64,000 bases of DNA from Rhyzopertha dominica (GCA_025024175.1 QCXZ01000041.1:1855786-1919785), one strand, 5' to 3'. Counted from the stretch's first letter, positions 45,575 through 58,136 are shown. The notes: generated by a model not told the origin, from the letters alone. Program-made: numbers and translations.

Positions 45575-47099
45575 CTATATAATAAATTGGAGGGGTAAGT
45601 ATTTTCTTTTTTTGTTAAGATCCTTATAAATTTCTTTTGTAGAACTTCTAATTTTTTTCAAACAGCAATTAGCCACAGCACCCCATCCTATCACCGCATA
45701 GGTGAGTCTTGACTCCACCAACATATGGTAAACGATTTTCATATGAGGAAAGTCCAAAATATTTGCCAAACTCTTAAGTTTATACAAAAGTTTTCTAACC
45801 GATTCAGCTACCTGTGTGTCAATTTCAACACCTAAATATCTCGCCGACCCTACTGATGAAAATTCTGTGTACACACCATTATTGGACACGGATTTGTCGG
45901 AAATTTGGACGTCCGGTTACATTCCACGCAAGAGGCAAGTAAACAGTTTTTCAAAATTTATTGCGAGTAATTTATAATTGAAGTAGTCAATCATAATTTT
46001 CATATCTGCTTCAACTGTATATTTTAGATCATCCCATGTATCCGCCGAATACATTACAACAGTGTCATCAGCAAAACTAATTACAGTGCCAGAATTTCTC
46101 AAATACATCAAATCATTCACGTACAAGGTAAAAAGTGCAGGCCCCAAGACTGCTCCTTGGGGAACACCAAAACTTACGGCCATCTCCTCACTACTAATGG
46201 ATCCCAAACTCACAAATTGTTTCCTGTCTCTCAAACAACTACACATTAAATCATTGGCTATACCTCTTATACCCATATCTTCCATGACCTCCAACAAATG
46301 ACTGTGATTAACCGTATCAAACACACAAAAATGGCTTACTTTCGTCTAGGGCTTTATGTTGTTTGCTGATGAGAATGGCAATAGCATCATTTGTAGATTT
46401 GCCCTTCCTGAAAACGTACTGATTATTATTTATTAGATTATTACTTTCTAAAAATTCCACTAATCTAGTTTTGAATAATTTTCCACAATTTTCGTGAAAT
46501 TGGTAATCATAAATTTTTTCTATCGCCTTTCTTGAATAGCTAAATACAGCCACTTTAAAAGCAGATGGAAACTTCTAAGCTTCAAATATTCTATTAATTA
46601 AATGTTTTAGAGGCAGTACTACCTCCTTACTTATGTTTTCCAATGTTTCAGCCTTAATTTCATCTACTCCAGGTGCTTTGCAATTCTTCAATTCCGATAT
46701 TACTTTTATAATTTCGCTTTCATCAACAGGCCGCAAAAAAACCGATTTGGGATTAACACTTCTTCTCAGTGTAAAATGTTTTGGCTTTTTCATTTTGTTT
46801 GCTAAGTTCTCACCCACCCCTGTAAAAAAACTATAAAAAGTATTTGCTATTATATACGTGTCCGTTAACACTTCGACATTGTTCAGTTGTACTTCCCTAA
46901 TTTTGGTTTCCTTTGTTCTATTGCTTATTTTATTTATTATATTCCAGATATGCCTTGCAGAATTTTTATTTAATTTTATCTGTGCCCTATAATAATCAGC
47001 TTTTGTGGTTTTAAGCAATGTATTTAAGTAATTTCTATACGTAGTATACTGTTTTCTTAGTTCTAAGTTATTTGGATTTTTAATGTATTCTTTATACAT
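45575..47099 (-). mobile_element. Non-LTR retroposon copy, frameshifted reverse transcriptase
   Basis: Four minus-strand readings in order (47099-46575, 46553-46317, 46324-45917, 45889-45575) make one decayed ORF2. They give an N-terminal linker (LELRKQYTTYRNYLNTLL, RHIWNIINKIS), the CKAPGVDEIKAETL block, FRKGKSTNDAIAIL, VSFGVPQGAVLGPALF, the FADD box (VISFADDTVVMYS), the SARYLGVEIDTQV block and LTYAVIGWG. The protein differs from the 2.7-4.3 kb copy, so it is a different family. Motif A is damaged: FLCV ends at a stop and the next frame starts with FDTVNHSHLLE, so the segment with the first catalytic Asp is missing. The 5' part (endonuclease) is absent. Confidence 0.87.
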
Positions 47100-48046
47100 T
47101 TTTAAATTGAAACGTTGTAATTTGTACTTAAATAAATAATAGGAATCATATTTGCTTAATAGATTTTAAAGAGCTGCAATTTGGCTTTCCTATAGCTATC
47201 TTACAGTAATAAAGATACTATATACTTTAACGTCTGCTATAGAAGTAATATTTTTTCTATACCTACTAATAAAAAATTCGTTAATTTTTGGTAATAACGT
47301 TACTTAACAAATCTGAACTCATCCTATACGATTCGCATTTCTAGACGCCTGTGGAATTTTATGTGGATCGATAGCTACCATATCCTCTCCATAGTCTGAA
47401 AACCATACAAACAGTGCCTGTCACTTGCAGGTAGTAACGTTATTTATGGATACTTCTCCTTCGAATTGAATTATGGTATATATATTCTTAGAGCGTTTCT
47501 AACATATTATGGCATTGGAGTATATAAATATGTGGAACCTGAATATCTATCATGAGTTATTGTAATAGACTTTATCTACATCTGGCTAACTTAAAAATTG
47601 TAAAAATCTAAAGATAAATTCCCATTCAAAATAAAAATCAAGGAAACTTGCGGGGAGTTATGGCAACCATCTTTTCTTGTAAACAATTTTCTGTACAAAT
47701 CGTGCATTAACATTTTAACCCCAGAACAAGGACAGAAAATTTGCCCCTGTAAACTGAAGAGGCTGCAAATTAACTGAAGTATTAACAAAAAGAACGTGTC
47801 AAAAAAAAGGTTGGGATAAGAATTTTTGTTAATAAGGGTAAACACGTTTTGAATGCTTGATGTAATAAAACTATTAATTTCATATTCAAAGAGGGGCAGC
47901 ATTCACATTTTCCTACCAAGTACAAAGACGAAAGTATCACGACAATTTTTTATTACCCTCTACTTTATACGTCCTTTTCATATGCGTACCCTATAGCAGT
48001 AAATAAAACACTTTACATGTTCCAATGGATAAGCTGGTGCTAATTT
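47100..48046. other. No gene recognised
   Basis: AT-rich spacer. A minus-strand open frame at 47591-47902 contains splice-like acceptors but has no convincing coding composition. Confidence 0.4.
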
Positions 48047-48247
48047 TTATATACTAATGTAAAAAAATGAGCTTTCAAATGACATTATGAGATGATCTTT
48101 GATATTATAAAATACATTATTAGGTTTCTCTAAAATGCCAAAGAAGTGGCGCAAATGCAAGTTTGTAGACATTTCCTGCTGTAGAGAAGTAGCTGACCAA
48201 ATAATTTGTTGATTTTGCTCTACTGCCGTAAGGAATGGATCATTTAT
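48047..48247 (-). other. Coding-like open segment, possible exon of the adjacent minus gene
   Basis: The minus frame reads FLTAVEQNQQIIWSATSLQQ, STNLHLRHFFGILEKPNN and on to TAA at 48047-48049. Composition is protein-like and it lies about 50 bases downstream of the putative exon ending at 48294. I found no phase-matched splice pair linking them. Confidence 0.3.
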
Positions 48248-48293
48248 TTAAATAGATTTAATCACTGTGTGCTTTATCTTGTAGGCAAATTCA

Positions 48294-48497
48294 TCATTCA
48301 TTTTCATTTAACGCCATTTCAATAATTAGAGACAATAACTGACGAACACTTAAAGTTGAAAACACCCAATAACCTGCATAAATGGAAGCAGATAAAGAAA
48401 AAGACCTTTTTATAATAGGTTGGCCAGATATTAAAGTTGGAGCTCCGTCCGGTTCTTCCTTCATATAGAAAGCAATCATATCAGAAGCCTTGAATAT
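48294..48497 (-). CDS. Candidate minus gene, 3' exon (tentative)
   Basis: Acceptor TTTATTTATTTTAG ends at 48498. It has 67 codons to TGA at 48294-48296. A weak alternative donor, GCAG|GTTATT, lies at 48373. Confidence 0.35.
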   Translation of the reverse strand: MFKASDMIAFYMKEEPDGAPTLISGQPIIKRSFSLSASIYAGYWVFSTLSVRQLLSLIIEMALNENE

Positions 48498-49742
48498 CTA
48501 AAATAAATAAAAGTTTCCAAGAGGGAATAAGCCACTTTATTTACTTGGGGAAATTGGAGATCTCTGTGAAACATTTTCGAGAATATAATCATAGTTGAAA
48601 AGAATGAGGCAAACAACTTTCATACAGAAAGACCCAAAGATGTTAAAGGCAAGCATTAATAATTATTGTTACAGCCGTCGAGAGAGCCTTGCTTATGAAT
48701 TTTTGCAATGCGGACATAATTATAGGACTATTGATGTCCTGAAACCAGAGCTTATGAAGTTCGACAATACGATACACAGTTTTTTAACTCTTCTCTGCAT
48801 TAATAACTGCGTCGTTTCACACAATAGATAAGGAGTTTTATAATGACGAGCAAAGATAATTACTAATAATGAGAAGTCAAAAAAATCCGTACTACTTTTC
48901 TGAAAATTACGATAACAAAGTAAAGAAAAAGCTAGATATACAGAAACTTTATAAATCCAGAAAGGGAAACCGATTAACTACTTCTGTTTCAGAACTGAAA
49001 TTTATGGAAGCGTGTTTTCCGAAAAGAGGCATATACACCTAATTATTTCGTACAATAATGATTGATTTGAATTTGAAAGGAAAAGATAATTAAAAACTGG
49101 TTCACGTAAAAAGGAACAAACTAAATATCTCTAGGAATCAAACAAGTCCGACATATTTCTAATAGCAAACAAATTTTCATAAACGAAGAATTAATTTGTA
49201 CCGTTAAGTTAACAATATAATAAATTTAATATCGTATATAATCCCAATGAAGCAATATTACGTGTTGAGTATGGATTACATGTTATTAGCTCTTTGCAAT
49301 TCCAAATTTTTAAGCGGTATCAATAGATTTTTTTTAGTTTCATGCAAGTTGTCCAAAATTACTTCCAGTCATAATGTAAGTAAGCGAATTTATATCATTG
49401 CAATGAAGAATATGATCGCAACTACGCATTTATGTTTGCGAAATCCACTCATCGCCTACCTTTCACATCTAGAATTATCCGAAATCGAACTCCAAGCGCA
49501 AGCACAAAGTTCTCAGTGACATCATCATAGTCCACAAAGTCCACATGGTGTTTTAGTCCACCCATCATCCCTTTAAAATCACTGTGTCACACGAACAACC
49601 CCAAAACTACCCTTCAGACGACCCATTTACCGAAACGCACGCACTGATCGGAAAGCCGTAATTGTACTGACCTTGATGCATTCGGCGGCGTCTTCGTTGT
49701 AAAAACATGGCCCACTTGCGTTTTTTGCGGGATGTTTTCCAT
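48294..49742 (-). CDS. Candidate minus-strand multi-exon gene, product unknown
   Basis: The best-supported part is the 5' end. Exon 49672-49742 starts at ATG (MENIPQKTQVGHVFTTK) and ends CAAG|GTCAGT. A 90-base intron ends GTGTGACACAG, and exon 49460-49581 follows in matching phase (AG+T gives Ser), reading DFKGMMGGLKHHVDF and ENFVLALGVRFRIILDV, with donor AAAG|GTAGGC. Further 3', segments 48673-48738 (DINSPIIMSALQKFISKAL) and 48294-48497 (IFKASDMIAFYMKEEPDGAP...) have splice sites and join in phase 0. The link between exon 2 (phase 1) and 48738 (phase 0) is missing, so another exon or a different gene is required. The upstream sequence is GC-rich, like a promoter. No domain recognised. Confidence 0.42.
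48673..48738 (-). CDS. Candidate minus gene, internal exon (tentative)
   Basis: Acceptor GCTCTGGTTTCAG ends at 48739 and donor GCT|GTAACA starts at 48672. It has 22 codons in phase 0. Confidence 0.35.
49460..49581 (-). CDS. Candidate minus gene, second exon
   Basis: 40 full codons with no stop, phase-matched to the first exon; donor GTAGGC at 49459. Confidence 0.5.
49672..49742 (-). CDS. Candidate minus gene, first coding exon
   Basis: 23 codons plus two bases from ATG at 49742. It has balanced GC content, in contrast to flanking DNA, and the donor GTCAGT at 49671. Confidence 0.5.
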
Positions 49743-50148
49743 GGTAACCGGTGAAAAGCGGACTAGTTGGTTCAAGCGGTGTTGACAGATTTTTAGTTAT
49801 CGCGATCGGAAAAATTGGAAATTAGAATAAGCATAGATGTTGATAAATATCAGAAACAATTTAGGAGGATTGGTGTTTTAGAGATTATTAGAGTTGTATT
49901 AATTATTGATGCTATTGAATCTTTGACCTTTGAGCCAAACTGGGTACGTAGGCTTTTATATTTAAATTATATTTTACAAAAAGTCGTATTATGTCAAACA
50001 ATAGAACTTAGAAATTCAATAAGTCTATTAGGAGAAAATATAAGATCAAAATTAATTTAGCTCTAGATTATAACACATGCAATGATATTAAAATGTAGCC
50101 ATCTGGAATTTGAACTTTGACAATTATTTTTTTGAAAATTCGGGAGAC

Positions 50149-50180
50149 TTTTATGTAATATTCATTTTGGCAGGTTACTT
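50149..50180 (+). repeat. Short direct repeat, copy 1
   Basis: CTTTTATGTAATATTCATTT followed by TGGCAGGTTACTT; recurs 100 bases downstream with two differences. Confidence 0.5.
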
Positions 50181-50248
50181 TATTAATTATTGTGATAGTG
50201 TACATGTATAGACTGTATAATGGACTGCATGTTGGACACAATTAAGCC

Positions 50249-50280
50249 TTTTATGTAATATTCAATTTGGCATGTTACTT
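50249..50280 (+). repeat. Short direct repeat, copy 2
   Basis: Second copy of the 32-base unit, exactly 100 bases after the first. Confidence 0.5.
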
Positions 50281-53200
50281 ACTGCATATTTATACATATG
50301 TGCATTATGGACTCGTCCACAACCACAGGTAAAAAAAACAGTTCCTTTTGAATGCTCAGTATCGTGTTATGTGAACGCAAAACTCATTGCAAGTTGAGAG
50401 TGGTGGCTAATATTTGTCTTGATAATCAATATCCACACATTTTATTATTTAAACAATGAAAGAACAGAATTCCATTTTCTGTAATATCTTTGTTACAGTT
50501 ATTTCTCTTAAGCGATTTTATTGGTGTAACTTTAACAAGTTTCCAATATTGAAATAGGAAATAAGAAACCGACACAATCAACCAACCAACTTATCAGTCA
50601 CTACAAATTCGGCATTCAATTTTTAGTACAGATGTTAATACTAAAGATAAGAAAGCAGCTAGCATTTAACAACGGTTATAACACAAAAATCACAAACAAT
50701 ATTTTTGTAAAACAACAAAAAAACTATAATATGAAAAATACTTCATAGGGTTTTGCGTCCTAGATTTTTAGTCTTCTACATTTTCCTCACAATATGTATC
50801 CATTTCCTCAGGATTAGCAAAACAATGTTGGGCTCTACTATTATACGTTATTTTTGGTGTCATAACCCTTGTTAAATGCTAACTACTTTGTTATCTTTAG
50901 CAGTGCATCTGTTTTAGCCCATTTACAAAAATGGAATGCCTAATTTGATTGGTAGTATCGATTTCCTGTATACCCATATTTCATACCCAGTTTTATTGTA
51001 CAACGATGACAAAAACAAGTACAGTTTTTTTATAACGTAAATTTGAGTTTTAGCAAAACAGTTATAATAGCGGTCACGATATCCCAATATATTTTTTAGA
51101 TGAGGTTTCGGTTACTTTATTTAAGAACTGCATACTTGAGCGATAGAAGACAGCGAGTGGGGTTGAGATACAGTTTTTTTATCACTGCTAAGCCTTTCTC
51201 CTGAAATAAGACCATCATTGGGTCGTTATTTTTCTGTATACATATTAACATATTTCCAGAATACTACACAGACACTACCTACCTAAACATATTAAAACTG
51301 AGCTGTTTGATTTCCTGGTGCGCTCTCATTTTATGTTTTATCCACAGCTTTTTATTCCTTGTCTAGATGCCGTGTTAGAAAGTTTGAGGACATTTTAGAA
51401 AAATTCAAAGAAATGGACTGACTTAATATAGAATTAAATTGCAAATGCCTTGTTTATTTAGTCAGAAATTCAAATGAAAAATGCCTTCGAAATGACATTG
51501 TGCCAGACTACCCCAGCTACGAGGAGAGTCTACAAAGTTCTTATTCTAACCCTAAGTAAAGAACGAAGCAGAGAGTTGTGTGAGTCTCGTATATAGTGTC
51601 TTCAAAGTGTGTGCAAACGTTGACAATGCTTTCCAACACTGAGGATTCTATCACATACACGTAACGTTGGCGTATAATGTATACTAATTATATCGGTTAA
51701 AGCCTTAGTCTTCTCAAAACAAATATATGCAATTACCAGTCAATCTATTGCGTGAGATCAAACGGTATTATTAACATAACAGTGGATTATGAGAGCTATT
51801 TAGAAAGCAGCTCCAAACAATTAAATTTTAATAAATCTGAATGCATTAAATTCCCCCCGGAGTATTATGGGTGTAGAATTGTTATGCATAGCAATTATGT
51901 TTAATGTTGAGACAATACAGTTTTAATTATATACAATGTAGTGTAACACTGTTATCTTAGTTTCAGTTCCTTGGATATTCATCAGGTTAATTGCTTAAAA
52001 ACAAAAAGCGTAAACACGGTTTAGAACAGTGAAAGTTGATGGTATATTATCGCTGGACAAAGATATAAATTTGTTGATCATCGCTCGCACAATAAAGGGC
52101 AAAACGCGTTTACATAATTTTGTGGGGGGTGTAAACTGAGCTGTAGATTAACCCACCACCAATTTTGTTTATTAACAGGGCAGTGCGCAATAAGCAACAA
52201 AGTGATTCCGTATTAAATTCATTACCGCAAAACATATATTTGTAAGAGCCAAAACGCTTTAATATCCGACGGTTTCGTGTTCATTCCTCATATACCATTA
52301 AATATTATGGCAATTATGGCTGTGGTATACTCAGGAGTGCTTTTAATGACCACTTGATGCTAATTGGTGGTTCGTGAGGAACACTGGATTTTTCTGTGCG
52401 TTCCTACTTGGTACTTGGGCCTTTTACTGCTAAAATGTCTAATTTATGAGTTAAATTTGCAAACAGTTTGTAAGGATGATGCCATTCAATAAAAAAGAAC
52501 GAACCATTAGCAGATCGAAATCGTCAAGAGACAATAAGAGTACAGTGTGCAATTTTGGTTTTGTCATGAATTATGAAGAAAGTAGAGCACTAAATTACTT
52601 TGCTATAAGCCTACTTCACACATAAATGTGAATCATTAATCTTAATGCAAAAAATTTATCAAACTTTGTTTTAACACAAGCCAGTGTATCATACACCTCG
52701 ATGCTGCAATTTATGCACTTCTAAAATTAACGCTTGGTAATTACTGCTAGTTCGTTACGTTACATTCGTGTCGTGCAGCTATTCAACTAGAACGGTCGAT
52801 ATGCATGTCCTGAAACCTACTGAAAATTATTACCAAACGACGGGGCTGCCCTAAGGCTAATCAATGGTCGATCCAATGTTAATTCGAGTTCATGGAAATT
52901 TTAATTAGTATGAGTATTTCTTTTAATTCAGAAGTTTGCTACACCAGAAAGCCCAGGGTTAAAAGACTCGTTCTTATATCCTAAGACAGCTAAATGTTAT
53001 ATGATCAAATTTTACAGTTCCAACCAACTTTGGATCAACATAATTTTGTTTCAGGTATTATCTCTCTTTCGATTGATTTTGTTTTTGAAGACGAAACTTT
53101 AAATATAATTGAGAAAATCGAAACAGATGTAACTGGCTGCAGGGATCTAAAAATATGGTTAATTAAGATGTGTTGTTCTTTTATAGTTCCTTTTATTACT

Positions 53201-53433
53201 GCCGCACAACAACTGAATTTGCACATCTACGACGTAATAGCATTTCGCCTGCATTGTCTGTCAGTTACGACCGCATTGCAAGCAATTTGATATGTTACAA
53301 GAAGTGCAGTCTGAATTTCGACTGGGTCAGATGAGATTGTCAACTTTACTGCTAAATGAAAGGTTACAGTATTAGTATTACGAGTATATTACGGCATCTC
53401 GCTCTCGAGATCACTATTATTTCACTAGTAGGA

Positions 53434-53727
53434 GCAAGGGCTAACCCCTCTGTTGTTTTTTCACCTTGAAACTTGATGGTCTCCGATTACGCTAATTTTA
53501 TGTTCATTTACTAACGTGGACCTGCTGCATTTGGGACAGGTGTCAGTTGGTCTCGAGCTGCAACGGTTCGTCTGAAAAGTGGCCTAGAGTAGAAGGGTCC
53601 ACTTGCGAAAAATTAATTTCTGGACGTCCTAGCTCATTTCCGACTGCATTTTTGGAATCTGGAGCTCAAAGTACTTCGCTATGCCGATTTTGAGCGAAGA
53701 ATAATTTCCATAGCAAATTAAAAAATA
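53434..53727 (+). repeat. Diverged tandem duplication, unit 1 (period about 294)
   Basis: From GGGCTAACCCC to CTGGAGCTCA and beyond this matches 53728-53995 closely, including ACTTGATGGT and GCTGCAACGGTTCGTCTG. Scattered substitutions show that the duplication is not recent. Confidence 0.85.
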
Positions 53728-53995
53728 GCAAAGGCTAACCCCTTTGTTGTTTTTCCACCTTGCAACTTGATGGTCACCGATTACGCTAATTTTATGTTAA
53801 TTTACTAATGTCGACCTGCTGCATTTGGGACCGATGTCAGTTGGTCTCTAGCTGCAACGGTTCGTCTGAAAAGTGGCCTAGAGTAGAAGGATCCATTTGC
53901 GAAAAATTAATTTCTGAACATCCTAACTCATTTCTGACTGCATTTTTGGAATCTGGAGCTCACAATGCATCACTACCGATTTTGAAAGCTAAAAA
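53728..53995 (+). repeat. Diverged tandem duplication, unit 2
   Basis: Second unit, from AAAGGCTAACCCC, about 294 bases after the first. The similarity fades after CCGATTTTGA. No open frame is conserved between the units, so it is probably satellite-like or part of an unknown element. Confidence 0.85.
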
Positions 53996-56109
53996 GGTTA
54001 AAAGATAACTCATGATAAGACTGGGAGGGATATACAACACAAAGACATTATAAAATATGAGAAGATTAATGCAGATTTTAGTTCCAATGACATCAACTAT
54101 TGGAACAGCATCACTTAAAACAGAAAGATGTTTCGGACAAAGCAAAAATCAAGCACGTTCTGATTAAATATGTGAAACTCTGAAGTGGAAGTAAGCGTGG
54201 GTGTAAAAATTACGAACAATATGGTATTTGTAGGTAAAATAGGTCACAACTTGCGTCTGAATATTTACAGTATGAATAAGGGGTGAAAAAGATCATTACA
54301 CTAAGTTAACTTGTAAAAGTTAACTGCAGAATTCTACATTCTATGACGGATTGGGTATGTACGTAATCTTTTGGTTTTTAGGACACAAGTAAATGCTTTT
54401 CTACGGTTGGTGCAGTAAAGACTATTTTACACTTGGATGGTGGTGATGATGTGTTTTTGCTAAATAAATGCTTTCTTACTTTCGTTCGCAGAGTGCAATA
54501 TTATGTTATGAAACATCACATCTCTTGATCAAAACATGAAAGATCTCTGTTTGTATGATGTGCTAAGGGGTCTGTTAAGGCCGTCATTATTGTATTGGTA
54601 CACTGGTGGCATTAGGCTGTATGTTGATTTTTTTGGGGAGTACATTAAATTAATAAAAGTATTTTTTTCGACAACGTAAACAAATTGGGGCTGCATGAAT
54701 TCATAGAAGACTAAACTCATTTGTGTTTGAACTCACATTTAATGCAAATATTTGAAGGTAGAAGAATTTGGTAAATCGATTATCTTTATTAAAACTTTAT
54801 CCACAAAAATTGTAGTTTTAATGAATATAGGTCTTTCCAAAATCACATACTTAAAAATGGCACGTTTTTAGCTATACAAATTACTGTTTAACTTATTTTT
54901 CATGATTACATGTATCAAGGCAAACCTAGCCTCATATCATACTGCGCTATGGGCTTGCCAATGTAACCAGAATTATAGTAATCAGTCCAGTCTATGTTTC
55001 CTTTATTAAGGAAGCTTTTGCGAATTTTATTATATAAAGCTTCATGATGAACACAACGATTACCCTTTTCAGATCACGAATCAGTGCACTAATGACCCAC
55101 AATAATATAATTACCATTAGAGCAATTACTTCTTCGTTACAACATCAGGAAGTTCGTCAGTTTCATAGACCTGCGATTCAGATCGCGATGTTATCAGGGA
55201 AGTACTGACCAACCGGAAAGAGGGAAGCGTGGAAGAATTATGGAATTCAAACAAATGTGTGTTTGGAATACTGTATAGAGATTTCCACTTTCGCCCGTTA
55301 ACACCACGAGCAAACACCGTAAAACACATACGCATATTTTTGCTGTTTACGTGTTTACCCGTTCATTTAATTTGTTATGCGCCCCTGAAAAAATAGCTGT
55401 TTATAACTTTATGGTGGTAATAAAGACACTTTAAAATTAAATGGCTTCTGATTTGCTAAAATTGTTTTGCATATGTACTTGGCGCAAATCCTCAGTTGTA
55501 TATTGTTAAAAAGTTGTGCAATAAAAGTTAAATGCGTTTTGTAAAAAGTTTATTGCAACAGTCATACGATTTCTACAGTGGTTGCGGTAGTTTCAGTATC
55601 TGTACTGATCGTTTCCTTTGATTAGGTTGTGGAGAAACTCAGGTCAAAGCCGTTTCGCATAGATGAAAAATTGCATTTTCTATACACGATGCAATCAACT
55701 GGTGTTAGTCACGAGGGTGCACTACCGTTTTTATCAAACTATAACAGAGGAAACTTCCAATCGCTTCCAATAGTCCACGAGACCAACAGATTTATTCAAA
55801 GTGTAACTTTTCATATAACTAGAAATTTGAGAAATAAATAAATGTAAGGATATATATAGATAATAATACTAGTTTGGTGTCTATTGACAAATAAGATACA
55901 AATACCTGACGAAATTGTATAATTTAAAACCAAAGTGCTTCATTTTGAATTCGCGCTCAAATGCAATCCAAATCATAAGTTCAAGTAGTAATGGCAACAA
56001 AAACATTTGGTGTGTATCAACATTATATATAGATATTCAGTAAAATACTCCTATACGTAGCTGTTCCAAAAGTACACATTTTTATATGTTACACAAAGTT
56101 CTTAAGTAC
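53996..56109. other. No gene recognised
   Basis: AT-rich. A weak hAT-like reading (LVPMTSTIGTASLKTERCF) occurs near 54078-54140. A 69-codon minus frame at 55126-55335 has no known domain. Confidence 0.35.
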
Positions 56110-56345
56110 TTTATGCATTGTCTTGAGTTACTGTCAGATCTAAGAAATTTAAACTATTACCTATATCCTATACAACAGTAAATTGTATCTGCTTGTTGTA
56201 TTTATATGCTTTAAAAATTGATCTATGGCTCTATCTGTACTTATCCATAAGTAAAAAAATATCGTCTACATAACCCACCCTAAGATTCGTATTTTTTACT
56301 AGCTTTCTTACTTATTTTATCGTATTCTTTCCAAAATTATTATTT
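56110..56345 (-). pseudogene. Penelope-like reverse-transcriptase fragment
   Basis: Minus-strand reading LRVGYVDDIFLLMDKYR contains the YVDD catalytic box. After a stop and shift, GNSLNFLDLTVTQDN matches the 'NFLDLT' block that follows it in Penelope-like reverse transcriptases. Only these two blocks remain, and no GIY-YIG part follows downstream. Confidence 0.7.
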
Positions 56346-58074
56346 TAGTTTAGCCAAAATGGGACAACTACATTTGTGGTATTGAAAACTCGTTACCTGA
56401 AGAATTTTTAGAAGAACAAAGGCAGAGATTTACCAGAAACCACATTTTCTAATTATCTAATAGAGACCAGTCCTCTCAAGATGTCTAACCTTTTTGTATT
56501 ATTTTCAAAACAACGTATGTTATGGACTAAACTGATTGCAATAACTATTGTTTTGGCTGTCACCCTAAATTTAGGAAGTGTATTGATTTAAAATGTGTAA
56601 ATAAAAGTTTATAAAAAATTGTTATATATTTAGTGCAAAGTTTTTTTGTAAACTTTTCTAAAAAAAAATAAAAACAGTGCGCTACGAGAAGCTCATTTGT
56701 GCCTCTATCTACAACTTTTAATAAAACTTCCTAGAGTACTGGAAACTATCATGCTCGATTCCAGTCTATTGTAATAAATTAATTTCTTTTTGCAAATATA
56801 TAAAACTCCTTAGAATTATTAGAAAATAGCATTGATTGTGTCTACATACATATTGCAATAGCTTTTGATAGAGTCAATTGTTTGGGATACTTTGTAGGCT
56901 TCAGGGATTTCATTTTTAGCTTGGTATTACAAAAATGTGTACCTTATACTGCTCGAATTACAGGTGAAATCTTCTGTCAAATCAAACAAATCGAAAATAT
57001 AAATAATAATCAAGATGCAGACTGAAATTACCAAAAAATATGGAATCGACGGTAGCATGAAAGCTGGGTAGTGCCAATTTGTTTTCACTCCTGAATCTGT
57101 CTAGAAAAACTGACCAATGACTAAAAAAACCGTTCACTTTTTATACCCCAAACTCCCAAAATCCCGTCGGAATCTGGCCACTGATTTGTTTGTTATTTTA
57201 AATAGAACTTGTGTATTACAGCCTTTTTTGCTTCTACTTTGAATTTTAGGATAACCTTATTAACCATATTTATAGTCTAAGATCTGCTATTTTAGCGGTG
57301 GTTAACATTTTATTAAGAAATGACGTATGGGCTATTATATCCAAACTATTTTAAAATAGGAGGTCGTAACCAAGACAAATACAATTTTATATATTTTTTT
57401 AATGTTATTATCAATATTGAGTGATAAAAGAATCTGGGAAATGAATAATCAGAATAAGACTTTATAATGATACATAAAAACATACAGAATTTAACTGAAA
57501 CGAAAGCTTGACATGTAGCCTATTTTCAACCCTTAATATAATTTTAAAACGAGTTTCATTTTGTTTTAATGAATACTATTATATTATATTATATTAATAC
57601 ATTAATATTTTGACGATACCGTACATTATTTGTGCTTCAGCCTAATTTAATTTACAATGCAACAATTATGAATTTTATTTTAATATGTTTCAGTTTTTAC
57701 AGGTATGAGAATTGATCAGTCACAATGTTTATTATTTATTACGGCCAATTTGATAAAAACAAAACGATATTAGTTAAGCAGTGAAAATGTGAACCCTATC
57801 ATTCAACTGCAATTTTCTCGGAAAGGGTAATTTGAGCCGCATAAACAAGGATTGTCTTTTTTTACAAAGAGTAAAAAATACATGTTTTTGAAAAAATTAT
57901 TATCCGATTTAAAGTTAAGTTAAGATGTAGGGAGTTTCGCCCTTCGCCCCGAGGTAATGAAAAATACTCTTTAGTTGCTTCTTATTATTTTGTGTTGACC
58001 CTATTTTTTTTCTGTATTTTGTATTTCAATGAATGTGTATTTGAAATCTTTATCTATTTTACTTGCTTATTATA
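56346..58074. other. No gene recognised
   Basis: AT-rich. It may contain further decayed Penelope-like sequence just upstream of the YVDD block (56346-56450), but nothing that can be aligned by eye. Confidence 0.4.
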
Positions 58075-58136
58075 CAGAATGTTTCACGAATGATGATGAC
58101 CCTGACGAAAATAAAATTGCAACCCAAAATACATTT
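58075..58136 (+). repeat. Left terminal inverted repeat of the mariner-type element
   Basis: Matches the reverse complement of about 59438-59498 at most positions, including TGCAACCCAAAATACA. Confidence 0.88.

Larger units (their letters stand above)
49743..53433. other. No firm gene; small repeats and one coding-like relic
   Basis: 49743-49810 is GC-rich and may be the promoter of the minus-strand candidate gene. 50780-50905 (minus) has a coding-like reading (MTPKITYNSRAQHC, EEMDTYCEENVED) with frameshifted continuation upstream, probably an unidentified transposon relic. 52994-53290 has a 98-codon plus-strand open frame without a recognisable domain. Confidence 0.35.

Noticed and set aside
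49140..49200. Minus-strand reading LEICRTCLIPRDI resembling the start of a zinc-finger-associated domain
   Set aside because: Only one Cys pair is present, a stop follows at once and no zinc fingers occur downstream.
52994..53290. 98-codon plus frame with acceptor-like sequences upstream
   Set aside because: No recognisable domain and no partner exon; the antisense frame is equally open.
54078..54140. hAT-like transposase end (LVPMTSTIGTASLKTERCF)
   Set aside because: The similarity to the hAT dimerisation block is loose and no other part of such an element is nearby.
55126..55335. 69-codon minus frame with somewhat coding-like composition
   Set aside because: No domain, no phase-matched neighbours, and no GC-rich promoter nearby.
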